Assembly (NCBI GenBank): GCA_905250125.1
Contig: CAJNOL010000116.1
Coordinates: 62,001-126,000, forward strand
Source: Rotaria sordida
Lineage: Eukaryota; Rotifera; Eurotatoria; Philodinida; Philodinidae
DNA: 64,000 bases
Reading direction: 5' to 3'
Made by a program: the position numbers and the translations under genes. Position 1 is the first letter of the stretch. Each line of letters begins with the position of its first letter. This document shows positions 25,108 to 37,689 of the stretch, one piece after another. The notes under the pieces were generated by a model. That model had not been told where the DNA came from, ran no database searches, and saw only the letters and a list, made by a program, of their open reading frames with translations.

Positions 25108-25679
25108 AGTGTGCGTGTTGTCGTACGTTGGTCCCATAAGGGTCATTCATCTCGTTCTTTCTGCTGCAATGTGTCATCGAATCAACCAGTAAAATTTTTC
25201 TTCAGGTACTTTATATCGATTACTTTCAACGACATACATACATACTCTACATCTGATATCAATATAAGTGTGTCTTTGTTCATGTCTGCAAATAAACTGC
25301 GACTAATAAAGCATCAACCTTGATCTATACGTATATACTGAAGGTAAAAAAGACATCGATCACTAGGAATAATATTGATCTTGAAGGTTTCTTCCCATTG
25401 AATAAAAGACAACAATAACAACAAAATTTTAAAATTTTATCATATAGCCTTTAAATTTCTGTGATTTTTCTATGTACTTTCTCTCTCTCTTTCTTGCTTC
25501 AATGGTACTGAAAGTTCAAGGTTTAACACTTAACAAATACATAGAAAAGAATAGTGTACATCTATTAAATGCCTTTTTTTTCTTCTCTTTACACACTTCA
25601 ATTTTAAAACAATGAAAAAAAAGAAGTCTCGTGCAATCGATCGATTACTACACATTTTCTTTTTCGTTTCTTTTTTTTT

Positions 25680-25800
25680 AACAAATAAATCAACTAAAGC
25701 GAACATGTTTCTTGTTTTTTTTTTAACAAATAAATCAACTAAAACGAACATGTTTCTTGTTTTTTTTTAACAAATAAATTAACTAAAATGAACATGTTTC
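25680..25800 (+). repeat. Three-copy ~45-bp tandem repeat at the CEBPZ stop
   Basis: The core aacaaataaatcaactaaa recurs at about 25680, 25725 and 25769 (last copy with ttaacta), each followed by a g/aacatgtttctt tail and a T-run. The CEBPZ stop codon (25779-25781) and its last residues lie in the third copy. Confidence 0.85.
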
Positions 25801-27829
25801 TTTTTTTTCTTCTTAATAACTTTTTGGTTCATTTGTTGACGTTTCTCACGACGAGTTAATTTTGGTTTCCGTCTACTTGTCTTTTTCATATATTTATCAT
25901 AGCGACGTGATCTTTGAGCATATGTGTGTTCGCGATCAAGTTCCCATTTAATTTGTTTCATTTCTAATTAAAATCAAATCATAACAAAAAAAGCAAATAA
26001 TAATAAATAAAATTTTCATACCTCGTTCATTATCAACTTTAAAATTTTCATGAATATGTTGATTATTAATTGTATCATGTTCATTATCATCAACTTGTTC
26101 ATCATCAGATAATTCATCACCACCATTTAATGTAAAAGGACGATTATGTATATCATCATCATCATCACTATCATTACTTTTTAGTTCATTATTTCGATGA
26201 ATACGTTGAACAGTACTAGAAAGAAATGTTTTAATACAGAGAAAAAGAAAATATCAAATAGTTTTAACAAACCTTGCAATATCTTCAACACTATTATTAT
26301 CATCATCTTCATCGAGATCAATTTCGTCTTTATCCATATCGTCCATGAAATGGTCTAATGAGCATAAAAACAAAAAATATTAAAATGTACAATGATTTGT
26401 TATCACGAACGACAAGATTAACGTCATGGATGAATAGTTTATGCTTTTTAGTATGCTTAATTATTTGTACAGAAAAAAAAAAGAAATTGAATTTATATAC
26501 TAATCATAATCGATGAAATTTTCTTAAGGTTTTTTTTTGGTAAGATTTTGATCATATTATTTGCATTATTTTTGAAGTACGATTTTGATATTATAATAAA
26601 ACGCTATCAATGAAATCATAAACAAATATTGATGATTATGCTGACGCTATCATTAATATAGTAGAAAAAATTTTTCTTTTTACAAGCTCAGAATAACAAT
26701 TGCATCACTTCTTTTTACTATTCGTGATATATCTAAAGTTATAGTGTTATGTAAATTTATTAGTACATGTTTATTGTCGTGACAGCGATAAGATTTTTTT
26801 TTCTTTTTGTGATAATTATCTCTAATGTATCAATTGCCAGATTTTTCTTTCCATTAATATTGAATCAATATTGAAAGTACTAAACAATATTCAAACTGTC
26901 ATGATAACATATCAAGTTCTCAATATCATTTACTCTTTAATATGTATCAGAAATTGATACAGACCTATTTTTGTAGTAGGTTTGCCTTATTCATCAAAGA
27001 TTATAAACGTTTTTAGTTTGCATGTACTTGTTATCTAGTTTCATCAGCGTGACCCGTCTGTTTATTTTTCTTTTATATTAATATTATGATAATAGTTGAG
27101 TGAGAAGTAAGTCTATCTTGATAAAAAAAAAAAGAAAAGGCAAAGAAGCCAGATATACCGAAATGCTATGATTATACGAAACATGTACTGATCTAATACA
27201 AAATGTCTCTATCGAGAATCGACGAACGAAGAAAATATTAACATTTAGAAAAACCTTTGTTTTTGAATAAGAACATTTTGAATGAATCGGATAAACATAT
27301 TCAAAGAGACATATAAACTCCTTCTGTATTAAGACAATACAAATATCAATCAAAGAATAATAAGAATTATTCTACGATTTATGTAACATAATAATAATAA
27401 TAATAATAGTAATAATAATAACCGATTACAATGTACAAAAAATAACTGGAATAAACTAAATAAATCATTTTTTATCCTCTAGTAGTACAGATACTTCACT
27501 GTTTATTTTAATATTTACCTTTCCTGCTCAAAAGTGATGTCTTTTATCCAAAATTTACATAAGAAAAGTGGCAAGGAGACTCAATAGTCAATTCATAACT
27601 CTGATATGTATTGAGATTGAAGTATAGTTTAGCAAAGAATTATTTGTATACTAAATGAACTACGCTTAGATTTTAATTGACAAACAAGGATTCTGATCGA
27701 TGCTCAAGCCCTCTCTCTCTCTCTGTTCGTTTCGACTAATAGATCGACGAAGCACAAATAAGAAGTTTTGTAATGAATTATAGAAACCTTGTAGGAGAAG
27801 AAATAATAATAACTACTCGTTTCATCTCC

Positions 27830-27861
<32 letters not shown>

Positions 27862-30800
27862 TTGCTGTCGAACACTTTCACATTTCTTTTATGAAAATAG
27901 ACGAATTTTTTCTTTTCATTGAAACTGGGCTCATTTAATCTTGAGTGTTACTCAAGATTTTCAATGTGTTCATTTTTGATTATTTTACAAAAAAAAAAGA
28001 AAGAAAGGATTCATTTGAAAAGATACTTTCAACTATAAATCTCAACAAAGTTTTTTTTCTTTTAATATTATACATTTAGCATTTTTTTAAATCGTAACTT
28101 ACTTAAATATTTATCAAATTCATCATCGGATACACTTGAAATACTTTCATTATCATCAATATCTCCTTCAATTGATTTGTGTTTCTTTTTTTCTTGTGCT
28201 AAATCACTATTTTCTTGTCGCATTTTCATAAATCTAAATATAAAAAAAAACATAATCATTTTGTTTTCTTGTGAATTTACAAATTATTAACATACGTATA
28301 TAGAAAACGTTCATCAGCTGGAATATGAGCTGGATTTAATCGTGTATATTCATTACTATCAACAGCTACTGCTTTAACACCTTTAGGTAAATAAAGTCGA
28401 CCAGCAGCATGACGAGATTTTGTTCTTAGATGTTCTAATCAAATGAAATAAAAATTTAATTTTAATGAATGAAAATATTTTATTATTACCATGTTTAGTA
28501 ATTTGTTTTTTGGGATTTTTATAAACAAAACGATCAAAAAAACGCATTGAATTAAAATCAACTAATGGATTACCATTATAATCAATGGATTTTCCCTAAA
28601 TACAAGTCTATTAGTGCACTTCCTGCAATATTAAAATGTGAAACACGATTTAGTTGATCTTACTCATCTCACTAGGATTATTCGATTCTGTCTATTTTGA
28701 GACATATGTCTTCAATATCGTTTTACTTAATCTTCCAGAAATGTGACAAGGAAGTAATTCATATATATATATTATAATGCAATGTTATTGATATACAATC
28801 TGTCATCGTATATCAAAATACAAGAGGCGCGGGACTGTTACTACGGTATCTATCACGGTCTGTGAAGGTCTCTGATAATCATCTGCCATCTAATTTCTTA
28901 CTCTTATACTTCAATATTATTTTTATATCGTGTTTCACAAAATTATACAATAAAAAAAAAGAAAAAATAGAACTATTTTTACATCGAAAAGATTTTGAGC
29001 AAATAATGCAACTGTTGGATGAGAATGATTTTTAAGAAATAATAATTCATGTAAACATGTATAATCACTACCACAATATAATGGATTACGTTTATATATA
29101 TCATAATGATTTGTATGATTTTGATTTGTTTTATTTAAAATTTTATGATTCCATGAAGAAATTTCTGGTACAATTTGTAATGGTTGATCATCTTCACTAA
29201 CAACATCATGAAAATGTTCTTCTTCATCATCATCATCTTTCATTGTCTTATCATTTTTTGATGATAGAATATTTTGTTTTTGAGAAAATAAAAGTAATCG
29301 TTGACCATTAGAATGTCGTTTAACAATTTCAGATATAAGTAAAAGTATACCACAAATAAATGGTACATCATTAAAAAGACATAATTGTAATAAACGCTTA
29401 ATAAATGCCTATAAGAAAAAAAAAATTTTTTGTTTTGTTGTACAAAAAAAAAATGAAACAAACTCGTATGCGAGATTCCATTGTATCTTTTAACATGGAT
29501 TTAAATATAAGATTAAGAAATGTTGAAAGCATTTTAGAATTTTTCCATTCTGGTTCAGATAATTTTTTATATAATGCATTATAATATCGTTCATCAATTT
29601 CTGGTCTTAATAGATTGAAAAAAATTGATTTTCTATACATTTTTTTTTGTATAAATAAATATTTACCGTTGTTCAACAATACGAAAAAGTAATTGTAATG
29701 CTCGGACACTTGTTTTAAAATTTGTTGAATGAACAATACGAAATAAATCATTGAGATGTTCAATTATATTATCAAGATCAACTAAAATTTCAAATCAAAA
29801 GAGATTTTCTCATAAAAAAAATAAAAGAAAAAGAATACTGCTTGTTATTTTATATTAGCTGTTCTTTAATATCTAACATAAATTATCCTTCTGATATAGA
29901 AAATTTTTGATCATGTTGAAACGAGTGGTAGCATTTGCTTTATTTTTTAAAGGAACATGAAATAATCTAAATCGATATTATGAAAATATATTGTTCCCGT
30001 GTAATACTTAATTGAAACCGACGATTTTGAGAGTTTCAGAAGAATATTTATAACATGACAACGGAACCGTTTGGAGAAGTCGACCTTGATTTTTCTCTAT
30101 CAAATGATTATCTTGAAAATCAATTTTTATAGCCATCGTTTAGAAAATAGGCACTGAGGAATTGACTACGACGTATTTATATTTAACACTATTAAAATTT
30201 GCTTCCCCAGTTGATGGATTACTATCTTATTTCATAGAATTGACCAAAATTTTAATCAAAGAAGTCTATAGACACTGATAATATTTTTAATAGTTTATTG
30301 AAGGAGATGAATAACTAGCTGAGAAAAGAAAAATGAGACTCATACTTGATAGTTAAACAAATAACGGTTTCGAGGTGAGTGTCCTGTATATAGAATGGCG
30401 ACATTTTTTCTTTTCATATAGGTATCAAATTATACTTGAAGTACAATACGATACTAGTACTTGACGGCTTCTGTATATTATAATGAGCGACAGACTGCTG
30501 ATGATGAAGGTTTTGCAACATAGATGCAATTTTGGTGCATAGCTTTCAACACCCATCCACTAAATTTTATAAAAAAAAAGAGTAAGGTTCTTGCAACCAT
30601 GTAGAGCTTTTGTATTTGTGCATTCTCTTTTCTTTCTTTCGTTTTTCAAGTGTTATAATATGGCACCTAACAAACATCAATATTCCGTATGTTTTCTTTC
30701 GTTCTATTTATACACATGAAATTACACATATCGTCTGTCTTCTAGTTTATTCAAGTATGTTTATTTTTCTGTCGGATATATCGATCATCATCTATATTAT

Positions 30801-33800
30801 AAAGAGCAGAATCCATTAGGTGCTGAAATTTCCAGACACAAACATTTTACAGACTGTAATAAAGACTGTTCTTTCATTCAATAAGAATAAATTTGTGCTA
30901 CAAATAATCCTACTGTGAAAAGATTAAAGAAACTACACGATTGTATAACTCATTATATTGATAAGAAGTCCAAAAGGTCTATGAAAAGCAGGCTTGGTGT
31001 GCCCATGACAGGTCATTAACTTTTTTAGCCTGTCTATGTCTGTCATTCATATTCATCAACCTAGTCTGCTTATCTATGTCTTATTTTTTTTACATACTAA
31101 TATTATGATGATAATTGAATAGAAACAGAACACTGTCGTTAAAAGAGACTAAAGAAGACATCTATACTGACATGACATGACTAGATGAAAGATTTGTTGA
31201 TATAATACAGTATGTCTTAGTCGAGAATAGACCAACGAAGAACATATTGAATGAATAAATTGAAAGAGGTATAACAGTAAGAATTACTCGACCATTTAAG
31301 TAACATAATAATAATAAAAACTGATTAGACAGTGTGAACAGTAACTTAAATAAATCATTACTCAGCTTCTAGTGGCACTGATACTTCACTGTATATTTTT
31401 ATATCTATCTTTCCTATTGAAAAAATGGAATTTTTTATCGGAAACTTAGGAAAGAAATATGACAGACAGGCGATCTGTCTGTTCCGTATCTACCTCAAGC
31501 AGGCTGACTCGAGATAATATGTTTGAATCAGTAGTTAGAGCACACCGGGTTGGTCTCGGATTCGAAAATTTTGATCTGATAGTATCTATCTGTGATACTG
31601 ATTGTTTTAAGCTCAAAATTAGTTATTGTGTCAAATTTAGTTCTACTAGTCTAACTAATGAATATGAACTAATGCAGAAAAATTTTTCAGAATATAAAAA
31701 CAAGAAACTATTTATTATTTTATTTAGATAAACAGAACCATTATCTTCTAATTTTACTATTCGAAAAAAGCGAATTTCAAGTTAGACCTCTCCTTGAAAA
31801 ATCGATCTTGGGTCAAGTGCAATCAAATCGCATGAAATTTTTTGCCATATTCCATGATGTTCTCGGGAGAGATTTAGCAAACAAGAGACAAAAAACGTCA
31901 TTTGACAATATAAACTTCTCTGCGAGTCTTCATTGTATAGATGTAATTTTTTTTTAATTTGAGTGTGTCAGATTGAAATACTCTTTTTCTTAAGTTCTTA
32001 TTATTTTATGCGGAGAACAAGGATGACAAGTTCGATATGTCAAAAAACTTTCAAATGGTCATTTATTTATGGAAGTGCTTTTTTATATAATAATAAAAAT
32101 TCCTTAATTCAAAAAAATGGACTCCGTAGCTTCATATGCTCTTTCAAAGAAAAAAAACAGTCATTGGCTATAATGAAGTTCCTTCAAGGATTTTGGGATG
32201 TACGATTAGAAAAGAATATTTGTCAAGCAGAAGATTACGAAACTCATCAAAAGTTTTGGAAAAATATGAAATGCTAAATAAAATTTTTTTGAATAGAAAT
32301 ACTTTTTCATATTGCTCGTTCTACATATCGTTCGAAACTTTCTAAAAATTTTAATCTACTACTATATGAGAAAATTTTTTTATATTTTTCTATTCCTTTA
32401 TTTACCTTTAGCAAATGAAATAGCACGCGTAACACCGCCAAGAAGTATTGCAAAAAATTTTGAACTAACATTTTCTTTAACACTAAATAACTATAATCAA
32501 ATAAAAAAACAAAAGAATTCCTATAAACAATATAAAATTTTCTTTAAATTTTACCCGAAAAAGAGCAAAATAAATTTTAATAAGTTTATTAGCTAAATCA
32601 TTGTCTTGACTTGTAAATATCATTGCTGTTAAACAACATAAACCATAATGTCTATAAGTGAATAATTTATAAAAAAAAAACAATGAAAAATTCTTTTTTT
32701 TTTTTTCTTATCATACTGTGCACTTTGACGAATATTTTGTCGAAAAAGAAGTCGTTCAATTTCATTGACAAGAACAGTTTTCATACCTGGATGTTTTTCC
32801 ACTATTAAATAATAATTTTATAAGACAAAATAAAAATGCTTCTTTTTATTTCTTTTCTTACAAAGTTGATTAAGCAAATGGAGAGTTTTAGCAGCAACAT
32901 TGGAATCTAGATCGCCTAATTTATCAACAATCAATTCAAGTAAACGTTTTTCTTGTTCAGGTCGTTGAGATAGTAAACGTTCAAGCATTGATATTGCTTT
33001 AATACGTATTGGACCGATTGGATCATGAGCTATTTGCTGGAAAAAAAAATCCAATCCACATTATCGAAAAGAACGAGAACGTATAAGGACCTATTTTGCC
33101 TGACTTATTTCTTTCTTACAAAGAAACATAAGGATTTTCAAGTTTTATAGCGCTTGAGCTGATGCATCTAACCGTATTTTAATATTGCTACGGAATCTTA
33201 AATCAGGAGCATTTATACCCTTTGCAAGCTTGACCATCATCATAAGATTTCTTCGTGTTGTAAGCAAAGAAGACAGATGTTTCTACTGAAAGGAAGTCAC
33301 AATTTAATGAGCTCACTCATAATATGATCAATAGAGCATGATTTGAACTGCATTTTAGTACTAAAACATTAAACAAATGATCTTTCGGTGAGTCGAGAAT
33401 GGACGGGCAAGAACGTTTGAACAGTCCAAATCGATGAATTTACAACTACTAGGCGATCTTGTGACCCTTATGTTTCAGAAAATAAAAACAAACATGTTGC
33501 CAAAATTTCTATGTTAGTAGAATACATGATGAACTACAAGAACATGTGTAATTTGTTCATAGGTGAAAGTAGTCATTTTTTGATTGAATCCTGAGAGAGC
33601 CACGGATAAATTTTTCGACGAAGATAAAAATTATCTGAACACTTTAAAACACATATAGATGGGCTCAGTTTTTGATGCTGGTTTCAAATATATTATTTGT
33701 TTTGACTAGAAAAGTAACGAGTCTGACAAAAATCTGTACATATCAGTCAAAAAAATGGTCACTTTTACCTATCTGAAGAAAAGGACCTCGACTTCAAACA

Positions 33801-34958
33801 TATGGCCATACTTCTTTCTGAACAAATTATACATTTTCTTGTAGCTCGTCATATACTCGACTAGTACTGGAATTTTGGCAATACGTTCATTTTTATTTTC
33901 TGAGATATAAGACTTGCAAGATCAGCTAGTGGCCATAAATCCGTTGATTTGGAATGCTCAAATGTTCTTGTCCCGTCTATTCTCAACTCCACAAAAAGTC
34001 ATTTATTTAATGTTTTGATACCACAATGGAGCTCAAGTTATGCTCTATTGATCAAACTATGAGTGAGCTCATTGACTTGTGACTTAATTTTAGAAGAAGA
34101 GTCTGTCTTCTTAGTTCAAAACATGAAGTAATCTTCTGATAATGATCAAGTTTACATGAAGGTATAAGTGCTCCTGATTTAAGACTTTGCAGCAACATTA
34201 AAATACAGTTAGATGCATCAGCTTAAACAGTACAAAATCTGACAATTTTTATGTTACTTTCCGAGAAAAAAAGCAATGAGCGAAAACAGACTCTTATGCA
34301 CCACTGGCTCTTGAATCATTCATAACATACTTGAAGTAAATCAATAAAATTTGAATAAAGTTGTTTAATTGTTTCTTCAACAAATGCAAGTGCAGCTGTT
34401 TGTTTTGTAGTTGGTTGCTTTGCTTGTTGATTAATGAAAAATAAACGACGATTTTCTGGTAAATAAATATTAATAAAAATATCTTCAAGAACTGCAGCTA
34501 TTGTTAATGCATCACGACGATGTTGAATATTAGATCGTAAAAGATTAACTAAATTTTCTAGTTCTTTTATACCATGAATTGGTGAACGACGAATTAATGT
34601 AACTAGAGCAGCAAGACGATCCTAAGAAAAATTATTTAAAATGAAAAAGATAAAAATTATTTTTCGATGAAATAAATAATGTTACTTTAGATGTTGTTGA
34701 AAGTGATGTTTGTAACCATTGATAATCAGATGATTGATCCTGTTGATAGAGTTTTTGATAGAGATCACATTCTATTCGATAGATTTGTTCACATTTTTCT
34801 TTATCATATTTTTCATTGATAGGTTTTGATGACGAAGAAAGCGTAGATGAGTTTTCAAGTGAATACCATTTTGGAATATCTTTGCCTACTGTGAAAAGAA
34901 GTTCCGATTTGTTTGGTATAGAGATTTGTGATCTCGATTTTTTTGTTTTTCCGACCAT
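25779..34958 (-). CDS. CEBPZ: CCAAT/enhancer-binding protein zeta (CEBPZ, Noc1/Mak21 family), complete
   Basis: Fifteen exons on the minus strand: 34958-34686, 34621-34331, 33036-32862, 32801-32717, 32651-32555, 32490-32406, 29781-29667, 29605-29464, 29408-28983, 28595-28490, 28434-28296, 28233-28103, 26354-26273, 26215-26022 and 25963-25779. They total 2,526 nt, an exact 841 codons plus stop, with consistent phases. Diagnostic CEBPZ/CBF-domain stretches are RPEQEKRLLELIVDKLGD, EKHPGMKTVLVNEIERLLFR, the LLGGVTRAIS block, ERYYNALYKKL, IKRLLQLCLFNDVPFICG, SHPTVALFA and MRFFDRFVYKNPK. An acidic region (DEIDLDEDDDNN) and a basic tail follow, with MKQIKWELDRE near the end. The family acts in the nucleolus in early 60S ribosomal subunit assembly with Noc2. 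It is somewhat shorter than human CEBPZ (about 1,050), mainly in the acidic C-terminal half. One donor is GTTTGT (exon 8). Start: first ATG after the polypyrimidine-AG at about 34970. Confidence 0.95.
27040..27600 (+). repeat. Dispersed repeat, copy 1 (CEBPZ intron 12)
   Basis: Shares a succession of blocks with 31040-31460 in the same order and orientation: taatattatgataata, gtcgagaat-like, accaacgaag/cgaacgaaga, an AAT-repeat block, then aaataaatcatt and gatacttcactgt. Contains an (AAT)n run at about 27390-27421. No ORF. Confidence 0.7.
31040..31460 (+). repeat. Dispersed repeat, copy 2 (CEBPZ intron 6)
   Basis: Diverged partner of 27040-27600, sharing aatattatgatgataa, aacataataataataa, ttaaataaatcatta and gatacttcactgtat. 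The 2.6-kb intron 6 (32405-29782) has no other recognised content. Confidence 0.7.
33157..34223. mobile_element. 1.07-kb fold-back (long inverted repeat) element in CEBPZ intron 2
   Basis: The ends agctgatgcatctaac and gttagatgcatcagct are inverted copies, and matching blocks continue inwards: gagctcactcata/tatgagtgagctc, the ttaaacaaatga/tcatttatttaa region, and aacatgttgccaaaattt/aattttggcaatacgtt. Arms of roughly 400-450 bp flank a short centre near 33690. No ORF, so it is a non-autonomous DNA element. No clear target duplication seen. It lies wholly inside the intron (34330-33037). Confidence 0.8.
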
Positions 34959-36150
34959 CTATCAATATCTAAGAAAAATTTAGAACAGTATCTTCAACAA
35001 AAAAAGAATACAATAGAATTAATGAATACAAGTTCATGAGAATCAAAGAAGGATTGGTTGTTGAGAACATTTTAGCATTGTATAAAAGTTATAGATGTCA
35101 CTCATATACAATTCAATTCACTCTTCAAAATAATATTTCGATAGTTGTTCTTTTTGTAGTAAATAATTGGAATGATAGAAAAGATATTGATTTTTTCCAC
35201 AACCATCAGAGCTGGCAACTTCATCAGATGTCCGCCAGTCGTCAGATCTGCTGGAGCGATAATTCACTTCAAATTCTTGAGAAGGAGCTGTGAGTGTGGA
35301 TACATGTGCGAGTGTTAGTATGATTAAGTGTAGATCTTAGTTTTACCTATACACACATCCACATCCAGGGTAGAACAATGTGTGAGATGAAAACATTTTT
35401 TAACTCCCGAAACGAAACACTTTGGAAGGAAGAGGAGTAAGCAACGTTTTAGCCAAGGAGATGTCTCTTCTAGCTAGAGATCGGAACCGACAAATCATCA
35501 GATAGATACTAAAATTTCCAACTCTATTTTGATAAATCTTGACTCTTTAAGGCTTGAGCTTGAAGATTCTAGTATATATGTATTATAATGTTTTCTTTAA
35601 ATAATCCAAAACGTGTAGAGCCGTTGATCTCAAAAAGATCCAAAACTCTTCGCATTCATCTGACGATTTAACGGTCTCAGTTCTGAGTAATTTTTGAAAC
35701 CACCGATCTCTATGTTTCGCTATCAGCGAATCAAAAACACACTAGTTTTTCAACTTTCGTCCCTGTGTACACTTAGTACTCAATTCCTTGGTATTTTTCG
35801 TTCAGATTGAATAAGGATTGAAGTGGAAAGTAGAGCAACTTTCAAAAAGGTCCCATAATGGAAATCTTTCAATGAGAAACAGAAGTAACTACAGCACACT
35901 GGACGAAAGTTTTTCTCTTATACTCTTCCCTTATTTTCAATTGTGTGATCACTTTAAAAACTTTATGGAAATTCATATTGACATTATGAATACATCGAAT
36001 CTGTCTGTGTGTACTCTATACATCGGATTAGTAAGCTGTTGAGACACGACACATCCACGATCGACTGATAAGTGTCTAATCCACAATTAATGAGATATAT
36101 TTTAAAACAGTCTGTACATCTTCGTTGTCTGCGATTTTCGGAGAAACAGT
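34959..36150. other. Spacer between CEBPZ and the first NTF2-like copy
   Basis: About 1.2 kb between the divergent CEBPZ and the duplicated segment. Short inverted GT/CA-rich blocks at about 35290-35372 (gtgtggatacatgtgcgag versus acacacatccacatcc) could form a hairpin. No gene recognised. Confidence 0.5.
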
Positions 36151-36744
36151 GCAATATTCAAGCTAAATTGAAGTAGAATGAGATGACAAACATCAGCGAA
36201 TCCAAGTTGCATATTTTCTTCCACGTATAAAAAATAAGAATGAATAAATTCTTGCATGAATTCAGTCTTACGAGGGCGTTAGCTAAAATTATACTCGTTA
36301 TAGTTATTGATAAGAACCAGGTGAATGAAACTGTCAAAAAAAAAAAGAAACATTCTTGCTGTGATGTATTTTCTGCTTGAGATGTTAATAAAATAATATG
36401 AAACTTCGGCTGCATACGGTATCGAGTTTAGACACAAAAGAAGCAAAAATACTCATTGAACGTGGACCACTGAAATAGGAAATGAGACAAAAAAGTAATT
36501 TTTTCCATGCTCGAACGGCTATATAATCACTACATGTAGAAAAAAAACCTGCTTCCGGTTAAACTTGCAATATTAATCGACAAAAAGTTGCATGCGCATG
36601 CATCGTGAATGAAGAAGAAAATAGATTGAAAAATGCGTCGTAAGGTAGCGATTGGCAGAGAGAAGAATGATTGTTCTAAACAGCTATTTCCTTTTTATTC
36701 TCTCGATCGTTTCACTAACTTCTCTTCCGATAATGAACACCACG

Positions 36745-36752
36745 TTCGTGAA
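36745..36752 (+). promoter_or_regulatory. Heat-shock-element-like dyad upstream of NTF2-like copy 1
   Basis: TTCgtGAA within acgttcgtgaacgttta, 93 bp before the ATG, identical in position and core to the second copy. Two good nTTCnnGAAn units and a weaker third (TTT). A functional heat-shock response is inference. Confidence 0.3.
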
Positions 36753-36844
36753 CGTTTAAATGTGAATACAGAAAAAAAGTAAAACCACTCATTCACTCGT
36801 ACGGATAGAACAGCAGCTAGTAAACAAACTACCACTCGGGCATT

Positions 36845-37174
36845 ATGTCTCAATCATCGCACAAGACTCTCGTCGAACAATTTGCTCAGGCTGTTAGTGG
36901 TCGCCAAGTAGATCAACTCGATAAATTTCTCGAAGCCGATATTCAGAAAACAACCGATTCGAAAGTTATCTACAAGAATATTCAAGAAGCCCAAGATTAT
37001 TATAGCGATGAAAGCGCCACACAGTGGAAGATTGTAGAGTTTATCCAGGATGATCCAAAGGGCAATACAATGCAGGCTCGGATCAGCCATGGTGGTAAAA
37101 CATACAAAACGTCATACACGTTTGGTTCATCTGGAAAAATTCATCGGATCGATACTGTTCTCGACAACCAATAG
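36845..37174 (+). CDS. NTF2/SnoaL-like small protein, copy 1
   Basis: Intronless 109-residue protein, MSQSSHKTLVEQFAQAVSGR to TVLDNQ. The pattern of an N-terminal helix (LVEQFAQAVSGRQVDQLDKF), an acidic DI, then beta-strand-like segments WKIVEFIQ, TMQARISHGG and YKTSYTFGS followed by KIHRIDTVL fits the cone-shaped NTF2-like fold, which is typically 110-140 residues. The family contains enzymes, ligand carriers and transport factors; which applies is not visible. No signal peptide or membrane segment. Fold assignment is moderate; the gene itself is well supported by its duplicate with preserved frame. Confidence 0.75.
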   Translation: MSQSSHKTLVEQFAQAVSGRQVDQLDKFLEADIQKTTDSKVIYKNIQEAQDYYSDESATQWKIVEFIQDDPKGNTMQARISHGGKTYKTSYTFGSSGKIHRIDTVLDNQ

Positions 37175-37689
37175 AATATGAGCAATAACTACATCAATAA
37201 ATGATTACAAAGACACTTGAATATTTTTATTCTAGCTATCCAACTTCTCACATTTATACTAACCCTTTCTTTCTATTCTCTTTTCAATAAATAACTTAGA
37301 TGCACTTTTTCAACTCAATACATGCTTAATATGTTCTGCCACTTTTGTGAAGTCAAGTAACAGTGTTACTCATATGTATACTACTCGAAAACAGTTCAAT
37401 AAAAAGTTTCACTTTCAAAGAAGCAAATCAAATGAGTGGCACTCGTTGGATACCTGCGAGAACTATCAATTGAATTACTTCTTACATTGAACATCAATCT
37501 GTATTTGAATGTTTCTCATTCGTCACAACAAGACGGTCCCTATTGCTACATTACTCATGAATAGAGACTGTCTAGCTTCTTCCTCATCTTAATTTTTATA
37601 CTATATAGTGAACAAAACATTGGCAATGATTTGTGTTGTGAAAAATAGACTTTAAAAAAATTTAAACTGGTTTAGAAGATAGAAAAGGG

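Larger units (their letters stand above)
36160..37680 (+). repeat. Segmental duplication, copy 1
   Basis: About 1.5 kb that aligns with about 40710-42149 in the same orientation: upstream DNA, a 109-codon gene and downstream DNA. Similarity varies along its length (see findings). The copies lie about 4.5 kb apart. Confidence 0.9.

Noticed and set aside
31459..32277. Plus-strand ORFs in CEBPZ intron 6
   Set aside because: Short, unrelated frames, composition-driven; the real CEBPZ exons lie on the other strand.
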